Source: Hyphomicrobiales bacterium (GTDB taxonomy: Bacteria; Pseudomonadota; Alphaproteobacteria; Rhizobiales; Beijerinckiaceae). From it: DNA of 64,000 bases. Below the pieces are notes generated by a model, which saw nothing but the letters and a program-made list of their open reading frames with translations, had not been told where the DNA came from and made no database searches. Both the position numbers and the translations under genes were made by a program. Numbering within the stretch: the stretch's first letter is position 1; each line of letters starts with the position of its first letter. The stretch lies in contig UCBZ01000040.1 in assembly GCA_900470775.1 (NCBI GenBank), positions 124,295 to 188,294 of the forward strand, read 5' to 3'. Shown here one piece after another: positions 26,793-39,010 of this stretch.

Positions 26793-27975
26793 ACACAACA
26801 TCCGGAACTTCTCGATCAATTTCGGCCCGCAGCACCCGGCGGCGCATGGCGTTCTGCGCCTCGTGCTGGAGCTCGACGGCGAAATCGTCGAGCGCGTCGA
26901 TCCGCATATCGGCCTGCTGCATCGCGGCACCGAGAAGCTGATCGAGGCCAAGACCTATCTGCAGGCGCTGCCCTATTTCGACCGGCTCGATTACGTCGCG
27001 CCGATGAACCAGGAGCATGCCTATTCGCTGGCGGTCGAGAAGCTGATGGGCGTCACGGTTCCGCGCCGCGGCCAGCTCATCCGCGTGCTCTATTCCGAGA
27101 TCGGCCGCATCCTCTCGCACATCCTCAACGTCACCACGCAGGCGATGGACGTGGGCGCGCTGACGCCTCCGCTCTGGGGCTTCGAGGAACGCGAGAAGCT
27201 GATGATCTTCTACGAGCGGGCCAGCGGGTCGCGCATGCATGCGGCTTATATCCGGCCCGGCGGCGTGCATCAGGACCTGCCGACCTCGCTGATCCACGAC
27301 ATCGCCGAGTGGTGCGATCCGTTCCTGAAGGTCTGCGACGATCTCGAGACGCTGCTGACCGACAACCGCATCTTCAAGCAGCGCAATGTCGATATCGGCG
27401 TTGTCGATCTCGAAACCTGCTGGAAATGGGGTTTCTCGGGCGTGATGGTGCGCGGCTCCGGCGCCGCCTGGGATTTGCGCAAGTCGCAGCCCTATGAGTG
27501 CTACGACGAGATGGAATTCGACATCCCGATCGGCAAGAACGGCGATTGCTACGACCGCTATCACATCCGCATGGAAGAGATGCGCCAGTCGGCTTCGATC
27601 ATGAAGCAGTGCTGCGAGAAGCTGCTGGCGCCGGAAGGCGGTGGGCCGATCTCCTCGCTTGACGGCAAGATGGTGCCGCCCAAGCGCGGCGAGATGAAGC
27701 GCTCGATGGAAGCGCTGATCCACCATTTCAAGCTCTATACCGAAGGCTACAAGGTGCCCGAGGGCGAGGTCTATGCGGCGGTCGAGGCGCCCAAGGGTGA
27801 ATTCGGCGTCTATCTCGTCTCCGACGGCACCAACAAGCCCTATCGCTGCAAGATCAAGGCACCGGGCTTCGCCCATCTGCAGGCCATGGATTTCATGTGC
27901 CGCAAGCACATGCTGGCGGACGTCTCCGCCATCCTGGGCTCCCTCGATATCGTCTTTGGTGAAGTAGACCGCTGA
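26785..27975 (+). CDS. nuoD: NADH-quinone oxidoreductase subunit D
   Basis: 49-kDa-type subunit forming the quinone pocket with NuoB, 396 aa. Starts [19 protein letters not shown]; contains [14 protein letters not shown] and the C-terminal [12 protein letters not shown] overlaps the GFA gene, and the stop overlaps the nuoE start (TGATG). Confidence 0.97.
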   Translation: MSEHNIRNFSINFGPQHPAAHGVLRLVLELDGEIVERVDPHIGLLHRGTEKLIEAKTYLQALPYFDRLDYVAPMNQEHAYSLAVEKLMGVTVPRRGQLIRVLYSEIGRILSHILNVTTQAMDVGALTPPLWGFEEREKLMIFYERASGSRMHAAYIRPGGVHQDLPTSLIHDIAEWCDPFLKVCDDLETLLTDNRIFKQRNVDIGVVDLETCWKWGFSGVMVRGSGAAWDLRKSQPYECYDEMEFDIPIGKNGDCYDRYHIRMEEMRQSASIMKQCCEKLLAPEGGGPISSLDGKMVPPKRGEMKRSMEALIHHFKLYTEGYKVPEGEVYAAVEAPKGEFGVYLVSDGTNKPYRCKIKAPGFAHLQAMDFMCRKHMLADVSAILGSLDIVFGEVDR

Positions 27976-29210
27976 TGTCCGTCCGTCGTCTCGCCCCCGA
28001 TCACGTCCAGCCCGCTTCCTTCGCCTTCGATCCGGCGAACGAGAACTGGGCCGACCAGCAGATCGCCAAATATCCGGAAGGCCGCCAGGCCTCTGCCGTG
28101 ATTCCGCTGCTGTGGAAGGCGCAGGAGCAGCATGACGGCTGGGTGCCGCGCGCCGCGATCGAGGCGGTCGCGCGCAAGCTCGGCATGGCGCCGATGCGCG
28201 TCATGGAGATCGCGACCTTCTACACGATGTTCAACCTGCAGCCGGTCGGGGAGCATTTCATCCAGCTCTGCGGCACGACGCCCTGCGCGCTGCGCGGCGC
28301 CGAGGCGATCAGGAAGGTCTGCGAGGACGTCATCGGGCCGCAATCGACGGTGAGCGCCGACGGCAAGCTGTCCTGGCTCGAGGTCGAGTGCTTGGGCGCC
28401 TGCTGCAACGCCCCGATGGTGCAGATCAATTTCGACTATTACGAGGATCTGACGCCCGAGAATTTCACGGCGCTGCTCGACGATCTGCGCCATGGCCGCC
28501 CGGTCAAGACGGGCTCGCAGATCGGTCGCTCCGGCTCGGAGCCGCTGGGCGGCGGCGAGACGCTGAAGGATCCGGCGCTCTATGACGGCACGGTGATCGG
28601 CGCCGGCGACTGGCAGAAGCGCGTCGCCGAGCAGCGCAAGGCCGCTGCCGAAGCGGCGGCTGCAAAGGCTGCCGCAGAGGCCGAGGCCAAGAAGGCTGAG
28701 GCGACGCCCGCCGCGGTGGCCGAGAAGCCCGCGAGCGAAACCGCCGCTGCCGGCAGGCCGAAACCCTCCGGAACGGCGCAGCCTTCGGGCGCGGCCAACG
28801 ATACGCCCGCCGCCGGCGGCAAGCCGAGCCCCGAGGCCGTCAAGGAATCCGCCAAACCTGCCGACAACAAGCCTGCCGAGCCGGTTGCGGCCAAGGCGCC
28901 TGAGGCTACCGGCGCGCCCGCTGGGCCGGAGAGCAAGCCCGAGCTTCTGACCGCCGCGCGCGATGGCAAGGGCGATGATCTCGGCCTGATCTGGGGCGTC
29001 GGCCTCAAGCTTGCAAAGATGCTCAACGAGATGGGCGTCTGGCATTTCGACCAGATCGCGAGCTGGAAGGCCGAGGAACTGGCCTGGGTCGATGCGCGGC
29101 TGACCGGCTTCAAGGGCCGCGCCACGCGCGACGACTGGGTCTCGCAGGCCAAAAAGCTCGCGACAGGCTGGCGGCCGGATTCGGCCGTCGGCGACAAGCC
29201 GGTGAAGTGA
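27975..29210 (+). CDS. nuoE: NADH-quinone oxidoreductase subunit E with long C-terminal extension
   Basis: Thioredoxin-fold [2Fe-2S] subunit of the NADH dehydrogenase arm, 411 aa, roughly twice the 160-200 aa core. Cluster cysteines C99, C104, C139 and C143 (CGTTPC and CLGAC). Residues about 215-325 are a low-complexity Ala/Lys/Glu/Pro linker. The last ~75 residues ([20 protein letters not shown] ... [12 protein letters not shown]) look like a helix-hairpin-helix type domain. Similar extensions occur in rhizobial NuoE; their role is unclear to me. Confidence 0.95.
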   Translation: MSVRRLAPDHVQPASFAFDPANENWADQQIAKYPEGRQASAVIPLLWKAQEQHDGWVPRAAIEAVARKLGMAPMRVMEIATFYTMFNLQPVGEHFIQLCGTTPCALRGAEAIRKVCEDVIGPQSTVSADGKLSWLEVECLGACCNAPMVQINFDYYEDLTPENFTALLDDLRHGRPVKTGSQIGRSGSEPLGGGETLKDPALYDGTVIGAGDWQKRVAEQRKAAAEAAAAKAAAEAEAKKAEATPAAVAEKPASETAAAGRPKPSGTAQPSGAANDTPAAGGKPSPEAVKESAKPADNKPAEPVAAKAPEATGAPAGPESKPELLTAARDGKGDDLGLIWGVGLKLAKMLNEMGVWHFDQIASWKAEELAWVDARLTGFKGRATRDDWVSQAKKLATGWRPDSAVGDKPVK

Positions 29211-29220
29211 GGCGAAAACG

Positions 29221-30525
29221 ATGCTTGCTGATCGCGACCGGATTTTCACCAATCTCTACGGCCTTCACGACCTGTCGCTGAAGGGCGCCATGGCGCGCGG
29301 CGCCTGGGACGGCACCAAGTTCCTGCTCGAGCAGGGCCAGGACTGGATCATCGACGAGATGAAGAAGTCCGGCCTGCGCGGGCGCGGCGGCGCCGGCTTC
29401 CCGACCGGGCTGAAATGGTCGTTCATGCCCAAGAAGAGCGACGGGCGTCCGAGCTATCTCGTCGTCAATGCCGACGAGTCGGAGCCCGGCACCTGCAAGG
29501 ATCGCGAGATCATGCGCAACGACCCGCATACGCTGGTCGAGGGCTGCCTGATCGCCTCCTTCGCGATGAACGCCAACGCCGCCTACATCTACATCCGCGG
29601 CGAATACATCCGCGAGCGCGAGGCGCTGCAACGTGCCGTCGACGAGGCCTATGAGGCCCGGCTGATCGGCAAGGACAACATCCACGGCTATCCCTTCGAC
29701 CTCTACGTCCATCACGGCGCTGGCGCCTATATCTGCGGCGAGGAGACGGCCCTGCTCGAAAGCCTCGAGGGCAAGAAGGGCATGCCGCGGATGAAGCCGC
29801 CATTTCCGGCCAATGTCGGCCTCTATGGCTGCCCGACGACCGTCAACAACGTCGAGTCGATCGCGGTTGCGCCGACCATCCTGCGGCGCGGCGCCAGCTG
29901 GTTTTCCTCGCTCGGCAACCCCAACAATGTCGGCACCAAGCTGTTCTGCGTCTCCGGCCATGTGAACAAGCCCTGCAATGTCGAAGAGGTGATGGGCATC
30001 CCCTTCCGCGAACTGATCGACCGCCATTGCGGCGGCGTGCGCGGCGGCTGGGACAATCTGATGGCCGTCATTCCCGGCGGTTCCTCGGTGCGCATGGTGC
30101 CGGCCGAGCAGATCATCGACACGCCGATGGATTTCGACTCGCTCTCGAAGCTGCGCTCGGGCCTCGGCACGGCGGCAGTGATCGTGATGGACAAGTCGAC
30201 CGACATCGTCCGCGCCATCGCCCGCATCAGCTATTTCTACAAGCATGAGAGCTGTGGCCAGTGCACGCCCTGCCGCGAGGGCACGGGCTGGATGTGGCGC
30301 GTGCTCAACCGCATGGCCGAGGGCCGGGCGCAGAAGCGCGAGATCGACATGCTGCTCGACGTCACCAAGCAGATCGAGGGCCACACCATCTGCGCGCTCG
30401 GCGACGCCGCCGCCTGGCCGATCCAGGGCCTGATCGCGCATTTCCGTCACGAGATCGAGAAGCGCATCGACGACTATGCCGCCAACCCGCACAGCGAGCC
30501 TGTGCGCCTGATGGCGGCGGAGTGA
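29221..30525 (+). CDS. nuoF: NADH-quinone oxidoreductase subunit F
   Basis: NADH- and FMN-binding subunit, 434 aa. [10 protein letters not shown] nucleotide loop, [32 protein letters not shown], and the N3 [4Fe-4S] ligands in [11 protein letters not shown] plus the later HTICALGD cysteine. Entry point of electrons from NADH. Confidence 0.97.
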   Translation: MLADRDRIFTNLYGLHDLSLKGAMARGAWDGTKFLLEQGQDWIIDEMKKSGLRGRGGAGFPTGLKWSFMPKKSDGRPSYLVVNADESEPGTCKDREIMRNDPHTLVEGCLIASFAMNANAAYIYIRGEYIREREALQRAVDEAYEARLIGKDNIHGYPFDLYVHHGAGAYICGEETALLESLEGKKGMPRMKPPFPANVGLYGCPTTVNNVESIAVAPTILRRGASWFSSLGNPNNVGTKLFCVSGHVNKPCNVEEVMGIPFRELIDRHCGGVRGGWDNLMAVIPGGSSVRMVPAEQIIDTPMDFDSLSKLRSGLGTAAVIVMDKSTDIVRAIARISYFYKHESCGQCTPCREGTGWMWRVLNRMAEGRAQKREIDMLLDVTKQIEGHTICALGDAAAWPIQGLIAHFRHEIEKRIDDYAANPHSEPVRLMAAE

Positions 30526-30529
30526 GACC

Positions 30530-32593
30530 ATGACCAAACTCCTCATCGACGGCATCGAAGTCGACGTTCCGCCGGAGTACACCGTGCTGCAGGCCTGCGA
30601 GGCAGCGGGCGCCGAGGTGCCGCGCTTCTGCTTCCACGAGCGCCTCTCGATCGCCGGCAATTGCCGCATGTGCCTCGTCGAGGTGAAGGGCGGGCCGCCC
30701 AAGCCGCAGGCTTCGTGTGCCATCGGCGTGCGCGATCTGCGCCCCGGCCCCAATGGCGAGCCGCCTGTCGTCTCGACCAAGTCGCCTATGGTCAAGAAGG
30801 CGCGCGAGGGGGTGATGGAGTTCCTCCTGATCAACCACCCGCTGGATTGCCCGATCTGCGACCAGGGCGGCGAGTGCGACCTGCAGGACCAGGCTATGGC
30901 CTATGGCGTGGACAACTCCCGCTATGCCGAGAACAAGCGCGCGGTCGAGGACAAGTATATCGGCCCGCTGGTCAAGACCTCGATGACGCGCTGCATCCAG
31001 TGCACGCGTTGTGTCCGCTTCACCACCGAAGTCGCCGGCGGCCAGGATCTCGGCGCGATCGGCCGCGGCGAGGACATGGAGATCACCACCTATCTCGAGC
31101 AGGCGATGACCTCGGAGCTGCAGGGCAATGTCGTCGATCTCTGCCCGGTCGGCGCGCTGACCTCGAAGCCCTACCAGAACAAGGCCCGCCCCTGGGAGCT
31201 GACCAAGACCCAGTCCATCGACGTGATGGACGCGGTCGGCTCGGCCATCCGCGTCGATTCCCGTGGCAAGGAGGTCATGCGCATCCTGCCCCGCCTCAAC
31301 GAGGCGGTGAACGAGGAGTGGATCTCCGACAAGACCCGCCACATCGTCGATGGCCTGCGCACGCAGCGTCTCGATCGGCCCTATATCCGCCAGAACGGCG
31401 CGCTGCGCCCGGCCTCATGGGCCGAGGCCTTCGCTGTCATCGCCGAGAAGGTGAAGGCGGCCAGCCCTGCGAAGATTGGCGCCATCGCCGGCGATCTCGC
31501 CGCTGTCGAGGAGATGTTCGCGCTGAAAAGCCTGATCGCCTCGCTCGGATCGGCCAATCTCGATTGCCGGCAGGATGGCAGCAAGCTGCATCCGAAGTTC
31601 GGCCGCGCCAGCTACATCCTCAATGCCGGCATCGCCGGGATCGAGGAGGCCGATGCGCTGATGATCATCGGCGCCAATCCCCGCAAGGAAGCGCCGATCC
31701 TGAACGCGCGCATCCGCAAGCGCTGGCTGCGCGGCGATTTCACGCTCGGCCTGATCGGCGAGAAGGCCGATCTGACCTATGACTACGCCTATCTCGGCGC
31801 CGGTCCCGACACGCTCGCTGGCTTCGTCGACCATGCCCCGGCCAACAGGCAAAAGCCGATGCTGCTGATCGGGCAGGGCGCCCTGGCCCGTCCCGATGGC
31901 GAGGCGATCCTGGCGATGGCCGCCAAGGCGGCGCGCTCGCTCGGTGTCGTCAAGGATGGCTGGAACGGCTTCGGCGTGCTGCACACCGCTGCCGCCCGCG
32001 TCGGCGGTCTCGATCTCGGCTTCGTGCCAAGTGAGGGCGGTCTCGATGTCGCCGGCATGATCGCGCCGGGCGCGCTCGACGTGCTCTTCCTGCTCGGCGC
32101 CGACGAGATCGACGTGCCGGCGGGCGCCTTCGTGGTCTATCAGGGCACGCATGGCGACAAGGGCGCCCATCGCGCCGACGTCATCCTGCCGGGCTCGGCC
32201 TATACCGAGAAGTCCGGCACCTACGTCAACACTGAAGGCCGCGTGCAGATGACCGACCGCGCCACCTTCCCGCCGGGCGACGCCCGCGAGGATTGGGCGA
32301 TCCTGCGGGCGCTCTCGGCCGCGCTCGGCAAGACGCTGCCCTTCGACTCGCTGGCCGGCCTGCGCAAGGCGCTCTACGAGGCGCATCCGCATTTCGCCGC
32401 GCTCGATGTGCTCCAGGCTGCCGACCCAGTCGGGCTCGGCCCGCTCGCCGATCTCGGCGGCAGCGCCGACAAGGCGGGCTTCGTCTCGCCCGTCGCCGAT
32501 TTCTACCAGACCAACCCGATCGCGCGCGCTTCCGCCGTGATGGCCGAATGTTCGGCGCTGGCCTCGGGCCGGCTGCAGCAGGCGGCGGAGTAA
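30530..32593 (+). CDS. nuoG: NADH-quinone oxidoreductase subunit G
   Basis: 687 aa. N-terminal [2Fe-2S] ferredoxin domain (CRMCLVEV), the His-Cys motif with [14 protein letters not shown], a further cluster in [13 protein letters not shown], and a C-terminal molybdopterin-oxidoreductase-like domain without cofactor. The length is typical of alphaproteobacteria. Spaced 4 bases from nuoF and 6 from nuoH. Confidence 0.96.
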   Translation: MTKLLIDGIEVDVPPEYTVLQACEAAGAEVPRFCFHERLSIAGNCRMCLVEVKGGPPKPQASCAIGVRDLRPGPNGEPPVVSTKSPMVKKAREGVMEFLLINHPLDCPICDQGGECDLQDQAMAYGVDNSRYAENKRAVEDKYIGPLVKTSMTRCIQCTRCVRFTTEVAGGQDLGAIGRGEDMEITTYLEQAMTSELQGNVVDLCPVGALTSKPYQNKARPWELTKTQSIDVMDAVGSAIRVDSRGKEVMRILPRLNEAVNEEWISDKTRHIVDGLRTQRLDRPYIRQNGALRPASWAEAFAVIAEKVKAASPAKIGAIAGDLAAVEEMFALKSLIASLGSANLDCRQDGSKLHPKFGRASYILNAGIAGIEEADALMIIGANPRKEAPILNARIRKRWLRGDFTLGLIGEKADLTYDYAYLGAGPDTLAGFVDHAPANRQKPMLLIGQGALARPDGEAILAMAAKAARSLGVVKDGWNGFGVLHTAAARVGGLDLGFVPSEGGLDVAGMIAPGALDVLFLLGADEIDVPAGAFVVYQGTHGDKGAHRADVILPGSAYTEKSGTYVNTEGRVQMTDRATFPPGDAREDWAILRALSAALGKTLPFDSLAGLRKALYEAHPHFAALDVLQAADPVGLGPLADLGGSADKAGFVSPVADFYQTNPIARASAVMAECSALASGRLQQAAE

Positions 32594-32599
32594 GCGGCC

Positions 32600-33619
32600 A
32601 TGAACTGGGACCTCGTCCTCACGATCGCGATCATGCTCGGCAAGAGCCTGCTGCTGCTGGTCTGCCTGCTGGTCTTCATCGCCTATATCCTGCTCGCCGA
32701 CCGCAAGATCTGGGCGGCGGTGCAGCTTCGCCGCGGCCCCAACGTGGTCGGGCCCTTCGGCCTGTTCCAGAGCTTTGCCGACCTGCTGAAATTCGCCTTC
32801 AAGGAGCCGATCATCCCGTCGGGCGCCAACAAGGGCGTGTTCCTGCTGGCGCCCTTCATCTCCTGCCTGCTCTCGCTGGGCGCCTGGGCGGTGATTCCGG
32901 TGGCGGAAGGCTGGGCGATCGCCAACATCAATGTCGGCGTGCTCTACATCCTCGCGATCTCGTCGCTCGGCGTCTACGGCGTGATCATGGCCGGCTGGGC
33001 CTCGAACTCGAAATATCCCTTCATGGGCGCGTTGCGCTCGGCGGCGCAGATGGTTTCCTACGAGGTCTCGATCGGCTTCGTCATCATCACCGTGCTGCTT
33101 TGCGTCGGTTCGCTGAACCTGACTGCCATCGTCGAGGCACAGAACGGCCGCTTCGGCCTGTTCGGCTGGTATTGGCTGCCGCTGTTCCCGATGTTCGTGG
33201 TCTTCTTCATCTCGGCGCTGGCCGAGACGAACCGGCCGCCCTTCGACCTTCCCGAAGCCGAGTCCGAACTCGTCGCCGGCTTCATGGTCGAGTATTCCTC
33301 GACGCCCTATCTGCTGTTCATGCTCGGCGAATACGTGGCGATCATGACCATGTGCGCGCTGACCGTGATCCTGTTCATGGGCGGCTGGCTGCCGCCGTTC
33401 CCGATCGCGCCCTTCACCTGGCTGCCGGGCGTGTTCTGGTTCGCCCTCAAGGTCTGCATGGTCTTCTTCATGTTCGCGATGGTGAAGGCCTTCGTGCCGC
33501 GCTACCGCTACGACCAGTTGATGCGGCTGGGCTGGAAGGTCTTCTTGCCGCTCTCGCTGGTCTCTGTGGTGGTGGTCGCCTTCGTGCTGCAGGTCACCGG
33601 CTGGGGGCCGGTGCGCTGA
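32600..33619 (+). CDS. nuoH: NADH-quinone oxidoreductase subunit H
   Basis: Membrane subunit at the junction of the two arms, lining the quinone channel, 339 aa with about eight helices. [21 protein letters not shown] and [20 protein letters not shown] are the family signatures. The stop overlaps the start of a small membrane ORF. Confidence 0.97.
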   Translation: MNWDLVLTIAIMLGKSLLLLVCLLVFIAYILLADRKIWAAVQLRRGPNVVGPFGLFQSFADLLKFAFKEPIIPSGANKGVFLLAPFISCLLSLGAWAVIPVAEGWAIANINVGVLYILAISSLGVYGVIMAGWASNSKYPFMGALRSAAQMVSYEVSIGFVIITVLLCVGSLNLTAIVEAQNGRFGLFGWYWLPLFPMFVVFFISALAETNRPPFDLPEAESELVAGFMVEYSSTPYLLFMLGEYVAIMTMCALTVILFMGGWLPPFPIAPFTWLPGVFWFALKVCMVFFMFAMVKAFVPRYRYDQLMRLGWKVFLPLSLVSVVVVAFVLQVTGWGPVR

Positions 33620-33858
33620 TGGGAGTCTCGCCCGGCCTGATCGGCGCGCTGATCGGGCTCGTCGTGGGGCTGGTGGAATACAGGATCGTGTCTGCGCTGG
33701 TCATCGGGGCCTTGCGCCGGACCGATCCGTCGAAGACGCAAGGCGAGCGCGACGATTACGAGCGTCGCATTGCTTACGTCAGGGCCGCGCTGGTCGTCTT
33801 GATGATCGGCGTCACGCCCGTGCTGGGTTATGTCATCGGCCAGACGGTGTTTGGCTGA
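33619..33858 (+). CDS. Small membrane protein between nuoH and nuoI, 79 aa
   Basis: ATG at 33619 overlaps the nuoH stop (TGATG) and the ORF ends 20 bases before nuoI, so it is translated as part of the operon. Two hydrophobic segments, [20 protein letters not shown] (about 7-26) and [20 protein letters not shown] (56-75), flank a charged loop ([18 protein letters not shown]). Not a canonical complex I subunit, and I do not recognise the family; an assembly or accessory role is only positional inference. Confidence 0.72.
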   Translation: MGVSPGLIGALIGLVVGLVEYRIVSALVIGALRRTDPSKTQGERDDYERRIAYVRAALVVLMIGVTPVLGYVIGQTVFG

Positions 33859-33878
33859 GTTGGAAGGACGAGAAGGCT

Positions 33879-34367
33879 ATGTCGCTCGCACAAGCCGCCA
33901 AGGGTCTGCTGCTGAAGGAGTTCGTCGGCGCGTTCGTGCTGTCGATGCGCTACTTCTTCAAGCCGAAGGCGACGCTGAACTACCCCTTCGAGAAGGGCAT
34001 GCTCAGCCCCCGCTTCCGGGGCGAGCACGCGTTGCGTCGCTATCCCAACGGGGAAGAGCGCTGCATCGCCTGCAAGCTGTGCGAGGCGATCTGCCCGGCC
34101 CAGGCGATCACCATCGAGGCCGGCCCGCGCCGCAATGACGGCACGCGCCGCACGACGCGCTACGACATCGACATGACCAAGTGCATCTATTGCGGCTTCT
34201 GCCAGGAGGCCTGCCCGGTCGATGCCATCGTCGAGGGGCCGAATTTCGAGTTCGCGACCGAAACGCGCGAGGAGCTGTTCTTCGACAAGGACCGGCTGCT
34301 CGAGAACGGTGCCCGCTGGGAGCGCGAGATCGCGCGCAACATCGCGATGGACGCGCCGTATCGCTGA
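33879..34367 (+). CDS. nuoI: NADH-quinone oxidoreductase subunit I
   Basis: Ferredoxin-like subunit holding N6a and N6b, 162 aa. Two cluster motifs: [15 protein letters not shown] and [16 protein letters not shown]-terminal amphipathic helix. A 136-base gap follows before nuoJ, with no gene seen in it. Confidence 0.97.
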   Translation: MSLAQAAKGLLLKEFVGAFVLSMRYFFKPKATLNYPFEKGMLSPRFRGEHALRRYPNGEERCIACKLCEAICPAQAITIEAGPRRNDGTRRTTRYDIDMTKCIYCGFCQEACPVDAIVEGPNFEFATETREELFFDKDRLLENGARWEREIARNIAMDAPYR

Positions 34368-34503
34368 GATGGCTCGGGCAGACCCGTCGCGCGGTTGTCG
34401 CAGCCGGTGGGCCTGACTATAGACGCTCCAAACTGCGCCTCGACGAGAGTCGGGCGTGATTGAAAACGAGAGCCGCCCCGCAGGGGCGGAAAGGCTGACC
34501 GAG

Positions 34504-35127
34504 ATGAATGCCGCAGCGGCTTTCTTCTATCTGTTCGCAGGCGTCACCGTCGCTTCGGCGTTCATGGTGGTGACCTCGCGCAACCCCGTTCACTCGGTGC
34601 TCTTCCTGATCCTGGCCTTCGTCAATGCGGCCGGGCTGTTCATGCTGCTGGGGGCCGAGTTCCTGGCGATGCTGCTGATCGTCGTCTATGTCGGCGCGGT
34701 CGCGGTGCTGTTCCTCTTCGTGGTGATGATGCTCGACGTCGATTTCGCCGAGTTTCGCCAGGGCTTCCTGAACTACCTGCCGATCGGGGCGCTGATCGGG
34801 CTGATCTTCGCGGTCGAGCTTTTGCTGGTCGTCGGCGGCTGGGTCATCGACCCGCAGATCGTCAAGGCCCCGGTCGCGGCGATTCCCGCCGGCATCACCA
34901 ACACCGAGGCGCTCGGGCGCGTGCTCTACACCCAATATGTCTACTACTTCCAGGCGGCCGGACTCGTGCTGCTCGTCGCCATGATCGGCGCGATCGTGCT
35001 GACTTTGCGCGAGCGCGTCGGCATCAAGCGCCAGGACGTCACCGCGCAGAACGCCCGCACCAAGGCGACCGCGATGGACGTCAAGAAGGTGCCGTCCGGC
35101 GCCGCGCTGCCGGAGGAGACGGTCTGA
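34504..35127 (+). CDS. nuoJ: NADH-quinone oxidoreductase subunit J
   Basis: Membrane subunit, 207 aa, five helices. [20 protein letters not shown] is the conserved helix with the pi-bulge. ATG at 34504 (MNAAAAFFY); a longer frame from 34456 is unlikely. The stop overlaps the nuoK start (TGATG). The C-terminal ~40 residues are a polar tail. Confidence 0.95.
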   Translation: MNAAAAFFYLFAGVTVASAFMVVTSRNPVHSVLFLILAFVNAAGLFMLLGAEFLAMLLIVVYVGAVAVLFLFVVMMLDVDFAEFRQGFLNYLPIGALIGLIFAVELLLVVGGWVIDPQIVKAPVAAIPAGITNTEALGRVLYTQYVYYFQAAGLVLLVAMIGAIVLTLRERVGIKRQDVTAQNARTKATAMDVKKVPSGAALPEETV

Positions 35128-35432
35128 TGATCGGATTGGGCCATTACCTCGCCGTCGGCGCGATCCTGTTCACGCTCGGCGTGCTCGGCATCTTCCTGAA
35201 CCGCAAGAACGTCATCGTCATCCTGATGTCGGTCGAGCTCATCCTGCTCGCCGTCAACCTGAACTTCGTCGCCTTCTCGAGCTTCCTGGGCGACATCGTC
35301 GGGCAGGTCTTCGCCCTGCTGGTGCTGACGGTCGCGGCGGCGGAGGCCGCCATCGGGCTTGCCATTCTCGTCGTCTACTTCCGCAACCGCGGCACGATCG
35401 CGGTGGAAGACATCAACATGATGAAAGGCTGA
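35127..35432 (+). CDS. nuoK: NADH-quinone oxidoreductase subunit K
   Basis: 101 aa, three helices. Conserved membrane glutamates in [14 protein letters not shown] and [11 protein letters not shown] take part in proton transfer. One-base overlap with nuoJ. Confidence 0.97.
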   Translation: MIGLGHYLAVGAILFTLGVLGIFLNRKNVIVILMSVELILLAVNLNFVAFSSFLGDIVGQVFALLVLTVAAAEAAIGLAILVVYFRNRGTIAVEDINMMKG

Positions 35433-35458
35433 GGCGCGAACGCGCCCGGAACCGCCCC

Positions 35459-37480
35459 ATGTATCACGCGATCGTCTTCCTCCCCCTGATCGGCTTCCTG
35501 ATCGCCGGCCTGTTCGGCCGGCTGATCGGCGCGCGCGGCTCGGAGATCGTCACCACCTCGCTGCTGGTCGTCTCGGCCGTGCTGTCCTGGATCGCCTTCT
35601 TCAGCGTCGGCTTCGGCCATGGCACGACCCGCGTCCAGATCGCGACCTGGCTCGCTTCGGGCGATCTGCGCGTCGACTGGGCCTTCCGCGTCGACACGCT
35701 GACCGTGGTGATGCTGGTCGTCGTCAACACCGTTTCGTCGCTCGTGCACCTCTACTCGATCGGCTACATGAACGAGGATCCTCACCGGCCGCGCTTCTTC
35801 GCCTATCTGTCGCTGTTCACCTTCGCCATGCTGATGCTGGTGACCGCCGACAATCTGGTGCAGATGTTCTTCGGCTGGGAGGGCGTCGGTCTCGCCTCCT
35901 ACCTCCTGATCGGCTTCTGGTACCAGAAGCCCTCGGCTTGCGCCGCCGCGATGAAGGCCTTCATCGTCAACCGCGTCGGCGATTTCGGCTTTCTGCTCGG
36001 CATCTTCATGGTCTTCGTGCTGACGGGCTCGGTCGCTTTCGACTCGATCTTCCCGCAGATCGCAGGGCTGACCGAGCGCAGCTTCCGCTTCCTCGGCTAT
36101 GACTGGAACGCGCTGACACTGACCGCGCTGCTGCTCTTCATGGGCGCGATGGGCAAGTCCGCGCAGTTCCTGCTGCACACCTGGCTGCCGGACGCGATGG
36201 AAGGCCCGACCCCGGTCTCGGCCCTGATCCACGCCGCGACCATGGTCACCGCCGGCGTCTTCATGGTCGCTCGGCTCTCGCCGATCTTCGAATACGCGCC
36301 GAACGCGCTGACGGTCGTCATCGTCATCGGCGCGACGACGGCCTTCTTCGCCGCGACGGTCGGCCTCGTCCAGAACGACATCAAGCGGGTCATCGCCTAT
36401 TCGACCTGCTCGCAGCTCGGCTACATGTTCGTGGCGCTCGGCGTCGGCAATTACGGCGCCGGCATCTTCCACCTCTTCACCCATGCCTTCTTCAAGGCGC
36501 TGCTGTTCCTCGGTGCCGGCTCGGTCATCCATGCGATGCACCATGAGCAGGACATGCGGAACATGGGTGGCCTGCGCAAGCACATCCCCATGACCGCAGC
36601 CGCCATGACGATCGGCACGCTGGCGCTGACCGGTTTCCCGCTCTTCGCCGGCTACTTCTCCAAGGACGCGATCATCGAGAGCGCCTATGCCGCCGTCGCG
36701 CATAAGGGCTTCGCTGCTTCTTACGCCTTCGTGCTGCTGGTCGTGGCCGCGCTGATGACCTCGTTCTACTCCTGGCGCCTCTACTTCATGACCTTCGAGG
36801 GCAAGCCGCGCTGGGGTGCGGACGCTCACGCCGCGCACGGCCACGATGCGCACGGCCATGACGACCATGCCCATGCGGCCCACGCCCATGACGATCACGG
36901 CCACGGCCATGATCACACGCCCCATGAGAGCCCGCTCGTGATGCTGATCCCGCTCGCCGTGCTCTCGCTCGGCGCGGTCGCGGCCGGCTTTGCCTTCAAG
37001 GAGGCCTTCGTCGGCCACGAGTTCGAGCATTTCTGGAAGAGCGCGCTCTTCATGGGCAAGGACAACCACATCCTGCACGAGATGCACGAGGTTCCCGGCT
37101 GGGTCGTGGCTTCGCCCTTCATCGCGATGGTGCTGGGCTTCCTGATCTCGCTCTACATGTATGTGCTGCGGCCGGACGTGCCGGGCAAGCTCGCCGCGGC
37201 CAACCCGGTCCTCTACAAGTTCCTGCTGAACAAGTGGTATTTCGACGAGATCTACGACTTCCTGTTCGTGAAGCCGGCGATGTGGATCGGAAAATTTCTC
37301 TGGAAGAAGGGCGATGGCTTCGTCATCGACGGCATGGGTCCCGATGGCATCTCGGCCCGCGTCGTGGACGTCACCAACCGGGTCGTCCGGCTCCAGACCG
37401 GCTATGTCTATCACTACGCCTTCGCCATGCTGATCGGCGTCGCAGGCTTCGTGACCTGGTATCTCTTGGCGCGCGGGTGA
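35459..37480 (+). CDS. nuoL: NADH-quinone oxidoreductase subunit L with histidine-rich loop
   Basis: Distal antiporter-like proton-pumping subunit, 673 aa. Core motifs [36 protein letters not shown] and the long C-terminal lateral helix ending in the last membrane segment. Residues about 455-490 contain 14 histidines in His-Gly/His-Asp repeats within a predicted loop, an obvious metal-binding or low-complexity insertion. Confidence 0.96.
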   Translation: MYHAIVFLPLIGFLIAGLFGRLIGARGSEIVTTSLLVVSAVLSWIAFFSVGFGHGTTRVQIATWLASGDLRVDWAFRVDTLTVVMLVVVNTVSSLVHLYSIGYMNEDPHRPRFFAYLSLFTFAMLMLVTADNLVQMFFGWEGVGLASYLLIGFWYQKPSACAAAMKAFIVNRVGDFGFLLGIFMVFVLTGSVAFDSIFPQIAGLTERSFRFLGYDWNALTLTALLLFMGAMGKSAQFLLHTWLPDAMEGPTPVSALIHAATMVTAGVFMVARLSPIFEYAPNALTVVIVIGATTAFFAATVGLVQNDIKRVIAYSTCSQLGYMFVALGVGNYGAGIFHLFTHAFFKALLFLGAGSVIHAMHHEQDMRNMGGLRKHIPMTAAAMTIGTLALTGFPLFAGYFSKDAIIESAYAAVAHKGFAASYAFVLLVVAALMTSFYSWRLYFMTFEGKPRWGADAHAAHGHDAHGHDDHAHAAHAHDDHGHGHDHTPHESPLVMLIPLAVLSLGAVAAGFAFKEAFVGHEFEHFWKSALFMGKDNHILHEMHEVPGWVVASPFIAMVLGFLISLYMYVLRPDVPGKLAAANPVLYKFLLNKWYFDEIYDFLFVKPAMWIGKFLWKKGDGFVIDGMGPDGISARVVDVTNRVVRLQTGYVYHYAFAMLIGVAGFVTWYLLARG

Positions 37481-37481
37481 G

Positions 37482-38999
37482 ATGATGGATTTCGGCTTCG
37501 GCATTCTCACCGGTCTTCTCGTCCTGCCGCTGGTCGGCGCAGCCTTCATCCTGACGCAGCGCGGCGATCAGGCCGCGGTCGACTCCAATGCGCGCTATGC
37601 GGCGCTCGCGGCTACCGTCGCGACCTTCGTGCTCGCCTGCTATGCTTGGAGCCAGTTCGACCCGGCCAATCCCGGCTTCCAGATGGTCGAAACCCACGCC
37701 TGGGTTTCCGATGCCATCAAGTTCAAGCTCGGCGTCGACGGCTTCTCCTTCCCCTTCGTGGTGCTGACCGCATTCCTGATGCCGTTCTGCATCCTGGCGT
37801 CCTGGCACTCGATCACGAAGCGGGTGCGCGAATACATGGTCGCGTTCCTGATCCTGGAGACGCTGATGATCGGCGTCTTCGTGGCGCTCGACCTCGTGCT
37901 GTTCTACCTCTTCTTCGAGGGCGGCCTGATCCCGATGTTCCTGATCATCGGCATCTGGGGCGGCAAGCGTCGCGTCTACGCCTCCTACAAGTTCTTCCTC
38001 TACACGCTGCTCGGCTCGGTCCTGCTGCTGCTGGCGTTGATGGCGATGTACTGGAACGCCGGCACCACCGACATTCCGACGCTGCTGGCGCATAAATTCC
38101 CGGCCGGCATGCAGACCTGGCTCTGGCTCGCCTTCTTCGCCTCCTTCGCGGTGAAGATGCCGATGTGGCCGGTCCACACCTGGCTGCCCGACGCCCATGT
38201 CGAGGCGCCGACCGCCGGCTCGGTCGTGCTCGCCGCGATCATGCTGAAGATGGGCGGCTATGGCTTCATCCGCTTCTCGATCCCGATGTTCCCCGAGGCG
38301 TCCGCTTACTTCGCCTCCTTCGTCTTCGCGCTCTCCGTCATCGCCATCGTCTACACCTCGCTGGTGGCGCTGATGCAGGAGGACATCAAGAAGCTCATCG
38401 CCTACTCGTCGGTCGCCCATATGGGCTTCGTCACGATGGGCCTGTTCACGCTGACGACGCAGGGCATCCAGGGCGCCATGTTCCAGATGGTCAGCCACGG
38501 GCTGGTCTCGGGCGCGCTCTTCCTCTGCGTCGGCGTGATCTATGACCGGATCCACACCCGCGAGATCGCGGCCTATGGCGGGCTGGTCAACCGCATGCCG
38601 ATTTACGCCGTCATCTTCATGGTCTTCACCATGGCCAATGTCGGGCTTCCGGGTACCGCAGGGTTTGTCGGCGAGTTCCTGACGTTGATGGGCGCGTTCA
38701 AGGCCAACCCCTGGGTCGCGTTCATCGCATCCTCGGGCGTCATCCTGTCGGCGGCCTATGCGCTCTGGCTCTACCGCCGCGTCGTCTTCGGCGAACTGGT
38801 CAAGCCCGAGCTCAAGGACATCATGGATCTCGACCGCCGTGAGATGGTCATCCTTGCCCCGCTGGTGCTGCTGACGATCTGGTACGGCATCCGTCCGGGC
38901 ACGATCCTCGACGCCTTCGCCGCGCCGACGGAAGCGCTCATCAAGAACTATCAGGCCGCACTCACCGCCGCGAAAACGGCGATGCTGGCTGTTCAGTAA
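37482..38999 (+). CDS. nuoM: NADH-quinone oxidoreductase subunit M
   Basis: Antiporter-like proton-pumping subunit, 505 aa, about 14 helices. [35 protein letters not shown] and [18 protein letters not shown] are diagnostic. Two adjacent ATGs (37482, 37485) are possible starts. Confidence 0.97.
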   Translation: MMDFGFGILTGLLVLPLVGAAFILTQRGDQAAVDSNARYAALAATVATFVLACYAWSQFDPANPGFQMVETHAWVSDAIKFKLGVDGFSFPFVVLTAFLMPFCILASWHSITKRVREYMVAFLILETLMIGVFVALDLVLFYLFFEGGLIPMFLIIGIWGGKRRVYASYKFFLYTLLGSVLLLLALMAMYWNAGTTDIPTLLAHKFPAGMQTWLWLAFFASFAVKMPMWPVHTWLPDAHVEAPTAGSVVLAAIMLKMGGYGFIRFSIPMFPEASAYFASFVFALSVIAIVYTSLVALMQEDIKKLIAYSSVAHMGFVTMGLFTLTTQGIQGAMFQMVSHGLVSGALFLCVGVIYDRIHTREIAAYGGLVNRMPIYAVIFMVFTMANVGLPGTAGFVGEFLTLMGAFKANPWVAFIASSGVILSAAYALWLYRRVVFGELVKPELKDIMDLDRREMVILAPLVLLTIWYGIRPGTILDAFAAPTEALIKNYQAALTAAKTAMLAVQ

Positions 39000-39010
39000 G
39001 GTCTCGCAGG

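Noticed and set aside
32293-33618. 521-codon frame across nuoG-nuoH
   Set aside because: Only its last 79 codons (from 33619) look real; the rest overlaps nuoG and nuoH in another frame.
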